Part shown: piece after piece, positions 1 to 5,222 of the stretch
Numbering within the stretch: position 1 is the stretch's first letter
Layout of the letters: each line of letters opens with the position of its first letter
Assembly (NCBI GenBank): GCA_013817115.1
Contig: JACDDG010000203.1
Location: 1-5,222 of the forward strand
Length of the DNA stretch: 5,222 bases
Source: Parachlamydiaceae bacterium
GTDB taxonomy: Bacteria; Chlamydiota; Chlamydiia; Chlamydiales; Parachlamydiaceae
Direction of reading: 5' to 3'
Program-made: the position numbers and the translations under genes
Notes under the pieces: model-generated
Told to the model about the DNA's origin: nothing
Seen by the model: only the letters and a program-made list of their open reading frames with translations
Database searches by the model: none

Positions 1-2292
1 AACCTTAAATGGGTCATGAAATATTAAGGAATCTACAATCGGCTTGAACAGATTAGATTCATTTGGGGAAAACAGTCCGATTTTTATGGCTTCTAACACA
101 GCCTTTAGCTCCAGATTTTTTTCAACATAATTGCTTGGATTGTATCCATTAACATCTAATTCATGAACCTCTTCAGCTGTCAATCCAAAGAGAAAGAAGT
201 TATCATCACCGACACGTTCCCAGATTTCAATATTTGCTCCGTCTAATGTGCCGATTGTCAACGCTCCGTTCATCGCAAACTTCATATTACCGGTTCCTGA
301 CGCCTCTTTGCCTGCGGTGGAAATTTGTTCAGATAAATTGGCCGCTGGATAAATAACGTGGCCATTTTTAACATTGAAATCAGGAAAGAAAACAACCTTA
401 AGACGACCTGCGACATCCTGATCATTGTTGACAACTTCCGCCACACTATTGATCAATTTTATAATTAATTTAGCTAGAAAGTAACTAGGAGCTGCTTTCC
501 CTCCAAAAATATATGTGCGAGGCACTATCTCTTGCTTAGGATTTTTCTTAATTCTTAAGTAACGAGCAATAATGTGAAGAATGTTCAAATGTTGGCGCTT
601 GTACTCGTGTATGCGTTTAACCTGAACATCAAAAATTGAATTTGGATCAATTTTAACTCCAGCTTTGTCTTGAATGAGCAGAGCTAAATGTTCTTTGTTT
701 TCTTGTTTTATTTTTTGCCATGCCTCTCGAAAAGCAGCATCCTCTGCATAAGGTTCTATTTTCGATATTTCCATTTCCATATTACAAATCCAGCCTGTAC
801 CAATCTTCGAAGTAATCAATTCAGCTAGACGTGGATTACTCAGTAGAAGCCAACGGCGAGGAGTGACTCCATTGGTAATATTAAAGATTTTATCTGGGTC
901 TAATTTGTAAAAATCTTGCAAGACATCTTTTTTAAGAAGCTCCGTGTGAAGCTCCGCAACACCATTGACAGCATGGCTACCTATACATGCAAGGTGAGCC
1001 ATGCGGATGAATTTTTCTCCATTTTCATCAATAATTGAAACCTTCCGAATTATTTCTGCATCAAATTGACCTGTTTTCCTGACTTTATCTAGAAAGCGAT
1101 GATTTATTTCAAAAATGATTTGAAGATGACGGGGTAATAAGTCTTGAAATAACGGTAGAGACCATTTTTCTAATGCTTCAGGCAAAAGAGTGTGATTGGT
1201 ATAAGCAAAAGTTTTTTGGGTGATATCCCATGCTTGATCCCAGTCCATTTTGTATTCATCAACAAAAAGTCGCATTAATTCTGCTATGGCGATTGATGGA
1301 TGTGTGTCATTTAATTGCACAGCATAATGCTCGTGAAAAGTTTTTAACTCATGACCACGCATAAATTGCACACGAATCATGTCTTGCAAGGAGCATGAAA
1401 CAAAGAAATATTGCTGCTCTAAGCGCAGCCGTTTGCCTTCAATGGCCTCATCATTAGGATAAAGAACTTTGGTGATATTTTCTGAATTAATTTTCTCTTG
1501 CACTGCGCTCCAATAAGCTCCGATATTAAATGCCTGGAAATCAAACGATTCTGTGGCTTCCGCTTTCCAGAGGCGAAGTAAATTTACCACATTGATTTGA
1601 TACCCGGTAATAGGAACATCACAAGCAATGCCACGTACGGTTCTTGCAGGTTTCCATAGATTGCCATCGGCATATCCGCCAAAGCTAACATTGAAGGCAA
1701 TTTCAGGGTGGATTATTTCCCACGGATTTGTTAAATGCAACCAATGATCTGCCATTTCAACTTGCCTACCATCTTGAATAGTCTGCTTGAAAATCCCGAA
1801 TTCATAACGGATTCCATAGCCAACAGCAAGAATCCCTAGCGAGGCCATAGAATCTAGATAGCACGCTGCAAGACGCCCTAATCCCCCATTTCCTAATCCC
1901 GGTTCATGCTCTTGCATTACCAGTTTATCAAAATCTAGATCTAAATTTTTTAAGGCACCCCGCATCTCTTTTTCAAGATTCAAATTGAGAATATTGTTTA
2001 GTAATTGAGGTCCTATGAGAAATTCGGCTGAGAGGTAACTGACCGATTTTTTATCCGAAACAAGATATTTTTCGATAGTGTCCATCCAGCGCGAAAGAAT
2101 TCTGTCTCTTACAGAATAAGCAACTGCATTGTACCAATCGTTAGGAGTCGCTGTGGAAGGCACGCGCCCACCTAGCAAATTTAAATTGTCGATGATGGAT
2201 TGTTCTATTTCAGGGATAGTGACACCGGTTCGAATGTTTTCAATCGCTGGTCTATCTTGTAATCTATCATTATGCTTGCCCGGCTCTGACAT
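1..2292 (-). CDS. glgP: Glycogen/alpha-glucan phosphorylase, C-terminus cut off by window edge
   Basis: Cytosolic PLP-dependent enzyme that removes terminal glucose units from glycogen with phosphate, giving glucose-1-phosphate. The reading frame is open for 764 codons from ATG 2290-2292 to base 1, so roughly 60-70 C-terminal residues are missing compared with the usual length near 830. Seen in the translation: the N-terminal GLGNGGLGRLAAC and YGIRYEFGIF blocks; LYPNDE; LNDTHPS; the YTNHTLLPEALEKW active-site block with His367; KRIHEYKR at 559-566, whose Arg and Lys match the phosphate-binding Arg569 and Lys574 of rabbit muscle enzyme; and EASGTGNMKF, where Lys671 matches the PLP-bearing Lys680. 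The core looks catalytically complete. A GGAGGG ribosome-binding site (2296-2301) lies 3 bases before the ATG and supports this start. The sequence (FNVKNGHVIYPAANLSEQ, QHLNILHII) resembles cyanobacterial/proteobacterial phosphorylases more than my recollection of Chlamydia trachomatis GlgP. No frameshift was found. Confidence 0.97.
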   Translation of the reverse strand, partial: MSEPGKHNDRLQDRPAIENIRTGVTIPEIEQSIIDNLNLLGGRVPSTATPNDWYNAVAYSVRDRILSRWMDTIEKYLVSDKKSVSYLSAEFLIGPQLLNNILNLNLEKEMRGALKNLDLDFDKLVMQEHEPGLGNGGLGRLAACYLDSMASLGILAVGYGIRYEFGIFKQTIQDGRQVEMADHWLHLTNPWEIIHPEIAFNVSFGGYADGNLWKPARTVRGIACDVPITGYQINVVNLLRLWKAEATESFDFQAFNIGAYWSAVQEKINSENITKVLYPNDEAIEGKRLRLEQQYFFVSCSLQDMIRVQFMRGHELKTFHEHYAVQLNDTHPSIAIAELMRLFVDEYKMDWDQAWDITQKTFAYTNHTLLPEALEKWSLPLFQDLLPRHLQIIFEINHRFLDKVRKTGQFDAEIIRKVSIIDENGEKFIRMAHLACIGSHAVNGVAELHTELLKKDVLQDFYKLDPDKIFNITNGVTPRRWLLLSNPRLAELITSKIGTGWICNMEMEISKIEPYAEDAAFREAWQKIKQENKEHLALLIQDKAGVKIDPNSIFDVQVKRIHEYKRQHLNILHIIARYLRIKKNPKQEIVPRTYIFGGKAAPSYFLAKLIIKLINSVAEVVNNDQDVAGRLKVVFFPDFNVKNGHVIYPAANLSEQISTAGKEASGTGNMKFAMNGALTIGTLDGANIEIWERVGDDNFFLFGLTAEEVHELDVNGYNPSNYVEKNLELKAVLEAIKIGLFSPNESNLFKPIVDSLIFHDPFKV

Positions 2293-2306
2293 AATCCCTC
2301 CACTTT

Positions 2307-2378
2307 TTAGAAACGCAGCTGAGGAGAGATAAAGCCTTTAAAGCGCGCAGCTTCAGTTCTAAACTTTAATGACTCCAT
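2307..2378 (-). other. Possible 23-residue leader ORF ahead of glgP
   Basis: An ATG at 2376-2378 opens a 23-codon frame (begins MESLKFRTEAARF, basic and without cysteine) that ends at TAA 2307-2309, 14 bases before the glgP ATG. It lies inside the predicted glgP leader, downstream of the candidate promoter. No good ribosome-binding site precedes it; only GTGAAAAA is present. It could be a leader peptide, but an open frame this short is expected by chance, so this is a weak call. Confidence 0.15.
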
Positions 2379-2384
2379 TTTTTC

Positions 2385-2394
2385 ACGTTAACGT
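2385..2394. promoter_or_regulatory. 10-bp perfect palindrome in glgP leader
   Basis: ACGTTAACGT is perfectly self-complementary and is flanked by GAA on one side and GAAA on the other when read on the minus strand. It sits about 20-30 bases downstream of the start point expected from the candidate glgP promoter, a place where a repressor could act. I do not recognise it as the operator of a known regulator, and a 10-bp palindrome in AT-rich DNA may be chance. Confidence 0.2.
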
Positions 2395-2421
2395 TTCTAA
2401 AATTCTCAAACCAGTAAAAAA

Positions 2422-2430
2422 ACTATAGCA
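2422..2430 (-). promoter_or_regulatory. Candidate extended -10 promoter for glgP
   Basis: On the minus strand the sequence TGCTATAGT is an extended -10 element (TG, one base, then TATAGT, five of six matches to TATAAT). The -35 position holds only a T-run (TTTTTT at 2445-2450), which is poor, but extended -10 promoters tolerate this. Transcription would start near 2415 and give a leader of about 120 bases before the glgP ATG. This is a motif match only. Confidence 0.4.
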
Positions 2431-2485
2431 ATAATTTGGAAGTAAAAAAAAGAGAAATTTAACTTAATTAAGGATAATTTTGCAG

Positions 2486-2511
2486 CGCAGTTGGAACATC
2501 GCCCAACTGCG
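2486..2511 (-). terminator. Perfect 9-bp hairpin between the LRR-like gene and glgP; possible terminator
   Basis: CGCAGTTGG (2486-2494) and CCAACTGCG (2503-2511) are exact inverted complements around an 8-base loop, in otherwise AT-rich DNA. The hairpin lies 54 bases past the LRR-like gene stop and about 55 bases upstream of the candidate glgP promoter, which is where a terminator between two same-strand units would be expected. Neither strand has a proper U-run directly after the stem (CTGCAAAATT on minus, AAAATCTTT on plus), so it is not a textbook intrinsic terminator. It could instead be an RNA-stabilising stem or a protein-binding site. Confidence 0.4.
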
Positions 2512-2565
2512 AAAATCTTTCTAGAAATCTGTTAGTGAATTAATGGAAAAGATAAAAAAAATTAA

Positions 2566-3306
2566 TTACAAAAAGAATTTGACGTTATTGATTTTATTTT
2601 GCTCACCAACTAAAAATGAAACTGTCACAGTTTTTTCGTGTTCGTTTACAATTAATCTTTTGATACGAGCATTTTTATTTACTGCTAAGCAAAATTCTTT
2701 TGTGCTTATTGCATTATTTTCTAAGCGCACCTGGATGAGGCTTGTATTGCAGTTCACTGCTTTAATTAAATTTATCATATTTTTTCGAGAAAGTCTTGTT
2801 TTTCTAAAGCTTAAGACTTGTAATGATAAATTCTGATTATTTTTAATATTATCGCAAATTTCAGGAAAGAAAATATTAGTTTCAAGCCCGTATTGTCTTT
2901 CATCACGACTCAAACTTTCATTGAATTTATTCTCGTCGAGATTTAAGACGCCAACAGAATTTATGTTACCCATTGCTAAATTATTCATAAAAGATAACAT
3001 GTCAGCATATTTGGCCCTTATTAACGAAAGAGATTTATGATTATCCTGAACTTCTAAAATAATTCCGCGACCGCGACCAAACGCTTTGTAAAAGGCAATC
3101 CCAGCACCAGCAATAACACTTAAGAGAGGATAAACCACTAATCCAGAAATAATTGTAGCAATTCTTTTTATATTAGCAAAAAAAGCACTTTTTTTGTCTA
3201 AATCATTGCATGCTTTTACTACATGGCCATGGAAATTGATCAAAGGTTTCACTAGTGATAAATTTTGATAATTGAATGGTATAATTCTATCTATTATTGA
3301 ACTCAT
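2566..3306 (-). CDS. Unrecognised 246-residue membrane protein with LRR-like repeats
   Basis: I do not recognise this as a named family. From the N-terminus: a polar segment (1-45); a strongly hydrophobic stretch at about 49-73 (ISGLVVYPLLSVIAGAGIAF) flanked by lysine and arginine, long enough for one helix or a tight hairpin; then a soluble part. Within that part, about 117-128 (VGVLNLDENKF), 161-184 (LQVLSFRKTRLSRKNMINLI) and 188-217 (LIQVRLENNAI, then IKRLIV) show the spacing of leucines and asparagines of ribonuclease-inhibitor-type leucine-rich repeats, about 28 residues per unit. There is no classical cleavable signal peptide. The start is supported by AGGAG at 3311-3315, 4 bases before the ATG. 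The stop is TAA at 2566-2568. It has its own candidate promoter upstream and a hairpin downstream, so it is probably monocistronic. In intracellular bacteria such architecture can belong to secreted or inclusion-membrane proteins; that is inference only. It could also be a lineage-specific inner-membrane protein. Confidence 0.8.
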   Translation of the reverse strand: MSSIIDRIIPFNYQNLSLVKPLINFHGHVVKACNDLDKKSAFFANIKRIATIISGLVVYPLLSVIAGAGIAFYKAFGRGRGIILEVQDNHKSLSLIRAKYADMLSFMNNLAMGNINSVGVLNLDENKFNESLSRDERQYGLETNIFFPEICDNIKNNQNLSLQVLSFRKTRLSRKNMINLIKAVNCNTSLIQVRLENNAISTKEFCLAVNKNARIKRLIVNEHEKTVTVSFLVGEQNKINNVKFFL

Positions 3307-3390
3307 ATTTCTCCTAAATTATTATTTGTAAGCACTGTAAAGCGCCGTTACAATTTAGCTAATTTAATATTTTAATTAACTTTCTATTTG

Positions 3391-3419
3391 ATTTTACATG
3401 ATCCACTAATTAAAACCAA
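3391..3419 (-). promoter_or_regulatory. Candidate sigma-70-type promoter for the LRR-like gene
   Basis: On the minus strand, TTGGTT (3414-3419) and TAAAAT (3391-3396) are 17 bases apart. The -10 matches consensus at five of six positions and the -35 at three of six. Transcription would begin near 3384 and give a leader of about 78 bases. A perfect TTGACA lies further upstream (3487-3492), but the best -10 at a proper distance there is only TATTTA (3465-3470), so it is less likely. Confidence 0.4.
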
Positions 3420-3536
3420 ATGTTTTTAAATCAAACCCAGCAACGATTTTATTTAAAAAAAATTTAAATATGGCTGAAGGAGCGTCTGTCAAGGCATTTT
3501 TTAAGAATATAAATTGATATAAATGGATTATCGTCT

Positions 3537-3608
3537 TATGCCGAAGTGCGTTCGCCATGCTTTTTTCGTGCTTTCAAGTTTGGCGGGCAGCTATACCGAA
3601 GTGCGTTC
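3537..3608. repeat. Two copies of a 17-base repeat, 55-base period, in a GC-rich island
   Basis: TATGCCGAAGTGCGTTC (3537-3553) and TATACCGAAGTGCGTTC (3592-3608) agree at 16 of 17 positions, with 13 identical bases in a row. Copy 1 can fold by itself: ATG/CAT and CGAA/TTCG pair around a GTGCG loop with one C-C mismatch (3538-3558). Copy 2 is enclosed by a larger imperfect inverted repeat, GCGGG-(C)-AGCT at 3583-3592 against AGCTCCCGC at 3634-3642. The sharp GC rise against its surroundings suggests a dispersed repeat or the remnant of an inserted element; I cannot assign it to a known family. Confidence 0.6.
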
Positions 3609-3647
3609 CTATTTTGGTTGTTGGCAAAGAAAAAGCTCCCGCGATTA

Positions 3648-3684
3648 AGCGATCTCAAATCTAAAAATCCAAAATTTGAACGCT
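3648..3684 (-). terminator. Hairpin just after the ITPase-like gene; weak terminator candidate
   Basis: On the minus strand, 10 bases past the stop, AGCG and TCAAAT pair with ATTTGA and CGCT: outer stem 3681-3684 with 3648-3651, inner stem six pairs, a small asymmetric internal loop and an AT-rich apical loop. A T-rich run (CTTTTTCTTT) follows about 14 bases after the stem, too far for a classical intrinsic terminator. It may mark the 3' end of the ligA/ITPase transcript. Confidence 0.35.
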
Positions 3685-3694
3685 CTTAGGTATA

Positions 3695-4246
3695 CTATTG
3701 CCAAGGCCCTTCCCATTTGTGAATTGTAGATTGCTGTGTCCAGATCCTCCCGTTTATTAAGGCCTCCACAGCTGCTGCTCTTGCACTGAATTGATCTGGC
3801 TTAGATTCTGCTAGTGTTTTCTCTGCACCATCAGGTAAAAAGGTCGGATCAAATCCGAAACCGTTAGCACCTTTAGGCTCAACAATCATCCCTGAGATAG
3901 ATCCTTTATAGATTAAAACTTTATTATTTTGATGATAAGCAAGCAAAACCGTCCAGATAGCATTGCGACCAATATAATCAGGCAAGTGATTTAGCAACCA
4001 ACGAATATTGACGCCGACAGAAGCACCTTCAATTTCAAGCGAGGTATCATCTACAATGATACCTTCGTCCATTTGACTTGCTTTATGAGTAATTACGCTA
4101 ATGGGATCTGCATCGATTTCTCTTAAATCGAAATGGGTGGCTGACAATGAGCAGCCAAATTTAGCAAATAGACATTTAAATTCTTCAAACTTTCCGAGAT
4201 TACTGGTGTTTAATTTCCAATTCAAGTTTTTCATATTTTTAATCAT
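3695..4246 (-). CDS. Divergent non-canonical purine NTP pyrophosphatase (ITPase/HAM1/RdgB family)
   Basis: Family role: cytosolic hydrolysis of ITP, dITP and XTP to monophosphate plus pyrophosphate, keeping deaminated purines out of DNA and RNA. Family features in the 183 residues: the N-terminal loop NTSNLGKFEEF with Lys19; REIDADP with Glu43; VDDTSLEIEG with the catalytic-type Asp66/Asp67; SGMIVEPKG; and the signature GFGFDPTFLPDGAEKTLAE at 129-147. Compared from memory, DDTSL, IRWLLNHL and the FLPDG signature look closer to eukaryotic/archaeal ITPA than to E. coli RdgB, whose motif is ADDSGL. The usual Ser-His-Arg near the C-terminus, which contacts the base, reads Ser154-Ala155-Arg156, so specificity may differ. 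The ATG overlaps the ligA stop by 8 bases, suggesting translational coupling; no clear ribosome-binding site is seen, and Met5 (4232-4234) is an alternative start. The stop is TAG 3695-3697. Length is slightly below the usual 190-200. Confidence 0.85.
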   Translation of the reverse strand: MIKNMKNLNWKLNTSNLGKFEEFKCLFAKFGCSLSATHFDLREIDADPISVITHKASQMDEGIIVDDTSLEIEGASVGVNIRWLLNHLPDYIGRNAIWTVLLAYHQNNKVLIYKGSISGMIVEPKGANGFGFDPTFLPDGAEKTLAESKPDQFSARAAAVEALINGRIWTQQSTIHKWEGPWQ

Positions 4247-5222
4247 TCGATTCTAAAGCAGCAATAAATTCATCTTCTGTAAGAATTTTCACCCCAAGGG
4301 ACTTAGCTTTTTCATATTTTGATCCAGGATCTTCACCAACCAACAGAAAATCTGTTTTTTTACTGACGGCCTCTGAAACTTTGCCTCCGCGTGATTTAAT
4401 AAGATTCGCGGCTTCATTTCTTGAAAAATGTTCAAGAGCTCCCGTTAAGATAAAACTTTTGCCGCTAAAGGCATGCCCCTGGATAGCAAGAGTATCTTCG
4501 ACAAAAGGCGCTACTCCATATTCTAAAAGACGCGCAATCTCTTCTCTGTGAACCGGATCTGCAAAGTAAGAAACGATCGACTTCGCAACTTTGCCGCCAA
4601 TTCCTTCAATATCCATAAGCTGCTCTTCAGTTAATGCAGAAAGCTTCTCAATATTTTCTGTCTTTCGTGCAAGATCCTCGGCAGTCCCCTTACCTACATG
4701 TGCTATTCCAAGTGCCATGATAAAACGGTCTAATGGAACAATCTTTGATTTCTCAAGACTTGTCAGCAAATTAGTGATGGATTTTTCTTTAAATCCTTCA
4801 AGTTGAGAGAGTTCATTAGTTGTCAATCTATAGAAATCTGAAGGTCGCGAAACAAACCCTTTCTCCACAAGCTTTTCGACAACTTTATCTCCCAAATTCT
4901 CAATATCCATTGACCCTTTTCCCACAAAATGAATAAGGCGGCGGATTTGCTGCTCGAGACACCCCTTAATATTCGGGCAGCGAATAGCTACTTCTCCAGA
5001 AACTTTGACAACCGGAGTTTCACAAACTGGACAGATCGTCGGCACGAACCATGGAATGCTGTTTGCCGGACGTCTTTCGATAATAACTTTAACGACTTTA
5101 GGGATGACATCTCCCCCTTTTTCAATATAGACATAATCACCTACACGAATATCTTTACGCTCTATCTCTTCACTATTATGAAGGGTAGCCCTACTGATGG
5201 TTCTTCCGGCGACTAATACGGG
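4239..5222 (-). CDS. ligA: NAD+-dependent DNA ligase, C-terminal half; N-terminus beyond window edge
   Basis: LigA seals nicks in DNA during replication and repair, using NAD+ as adenylate donor. The frame is open from the right edge to TAA 4239-4241, giving 327 residues that begin inside the OB-fold (GRTISRATLHN, then RKDIRVGD and EKGGDVIPKVVKV). Next is a zinc finger: fragment cysteines 64, 67, 82 and 88 have the same spacing as E. coli Cys408, 411, 426 and 432, so fragment numbering is E. coli minus 344 and the inferred full length is close to 671. A helix-hairpin-helix region follows (LEGFKEKSITNLL; LGIAHVGKGTAEDLA; DIEGIGGKVAKSI), then a C-terminal BRCT domain (about 250-327, with RGGKVSEAVSKKTDFLLVG). 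The adenylation domain with the KxDG lysine is outside the window. A GTG at 5043-5045 is internal (Val before PTICPVC), not a start. The downstream ITPase-like gene overlaps its stop. Confidence 0.98.
   Translation of the reverse strand, partial: PVLVAGRTISRATLHNSEEIERKDIRVGDYVYIEKGGDVIPKVVKVIIERRPANSIPWFVPTICPVCETPVVKVSGEVAIRCPNIKGCLEQQIRRLIHFVGKGSMDIENLGDKVVEKLVEKGFVSRPSDFYRLTTNELSQLEGFKEKSITNLLTSLEKSKIVPLDRFIMALGIAHVGKGTAEDLARKTENIEKLSALTEEQLMDIEGIGGKVAKSIVSYFADPVHREEIARLLEYGVAPFVEDTLAIQGHAFSGKSFILTGALEHFSRNEAANLIKSRGGKVSEAVSKKTDFLLVGEDPGSKYEKAKSLGVKILTEDEFIAALESND

Larger units (their letters stand above)
3307..3694. other. 388-base intergenic region: AT-rich promoter part plus GC-rich repeat island
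   Basis: No convincing gene is present. The part nearest the LRR-like gene is very AT-rich (14 G/C in 70 bases over 3401-3470) and includes a low-complexity palindrome at 3451-3469 (ATTTAAA, five A, TTTAAAT). Bases 3541-3610 jump to 37 G/C in 70 and hold a direct repeat and one arm of an inverted repeat. The end next to the ITPase-like gene has a hairpin right after its stop. A plus-strand frame at 3523-3648 (41 residues) spans the island but has no ribosome-binding site and its composition follows the repeat. Confidence 0.7.

Noticed and set aside
2129..2332. Plus-strand 67-codon open frame
   Set aside because: It lies antisense to the start of glgP and its leader; the conserved phosphorylase protein on the other strand explains the open frame.
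2543..2836. Plus-strand 97-codon open frame
   Set aside because: It lies antisense to the 3' part of the LRR-like gene, has no ribosome-binding site, and the minus frame has a good one and a coherent domain layout.
3451..3469. ATTTAAA/TTTAAAT palindrome
   Set aside because: It is low-complexity A/T sequence in a 20% GC stretch, where such symmetry is expected by chance.
3465..3492. Promoter using the perfect TTGACA at 3487-3492
   Set aside because: At 16-17 bases spacing the -10 candidates match at only about three of six positions. The promoter at 3391-3419 fits better and is closer to the gene.
3523..3648. Plus-strand 41-codon frame (begins MDYRLMPKC) across the repeat island
   Set aside because: It has no ribosome-binding site, resembles no protein I recognise, and its sequence is dictated by the repeats. 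It would deserve a second look only if the frame were conserved among repeat copies.
4591..4806. Plus-strand 71-codon open frame
   Set aside because: It is a shadow of the helix-hairpin-helix region of ligA.
5043..5045. GTG as the start of a separate C-terminal ligase protein
   Set aside because: The frame continues without a stop to the window edge and encodes conserved LigA OB-fold sequence, so the codon is an internal valine.
4929..5216. Plus-strand 95-codon open frame
   Set aside because: It is antisense to the zinc finger and OB-fold of ligA, which are unmistakable on the minus strand.

Overview
This is an A+T-rich bacterial segment in which every convincing gene reads on the minus strand. 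In transcription order (right to left) they are: the C-terminal half of ligA (NAD+-dependent DNA ligase), a small divergent inosine-triphosphatase/HAM1-family gene overlapping the ligA stop by 8 bases, a 388-base intergenic stretch with a GC-rich repeat island, an unrecognised 246-residue membrane protein with leucine-rich-repeat-like sequence, a 273-base spacer with hairpins and a candidate promoter, and glgP (glycogen phosphorylase), which runs off the left edge. No tRNA, rRNA, CRISPR array or intact insertion sequence was seen.

Organism (inference, moderate confidence): the low GC, the form of the LigA OB-fold region (EKGGDVIPKV), glycogen metabolism, a eukaryote/archaea-like ITPase, and a small LRR-like protein with one strong hydrophobic segment together suggest an amoeba-associated member of the Chlamydiota (Parachlamydiaceae type). 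Another intracellular AT-rich bacterium, such as a Legionella relative, cannot be excluded without a database search.

Regions: 1-2292 glgP, 764 codons, 3' end missing. 2293-2565 spacer with glgP ribosome-binding site, a possible 23-residue leader ORF, a 10-bp palindrome, an extended -10 promoter and a perfect 9-bp hairpin. 2566-3306 LRR-like membrane protein. 3307-3694 spacer: an AT-rich promoter part (about 3307-3480) and a GC-rich island (about 3538-3645) with two copies of a 17-base repeat 55 bases apart. 3695-4246 ITPase-like protein. 4239-5222 ligA, missing about 344 N-terminal residues.

How they fit together: ligA and the ITPase-like gene are probably one transcription unit linking nick sealing with removal of damaged purine nucleotides. 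The LRR-like gene and glgP each have their own candidate promoter and hairpin boundary, so they look like separate units. GlgP releases glucose-1-phosphate from glycogen and has no evident functional link to the others. The least explained parts are the LRR-like protein, the departures from family consensus in the ITPase, and the repeat island.
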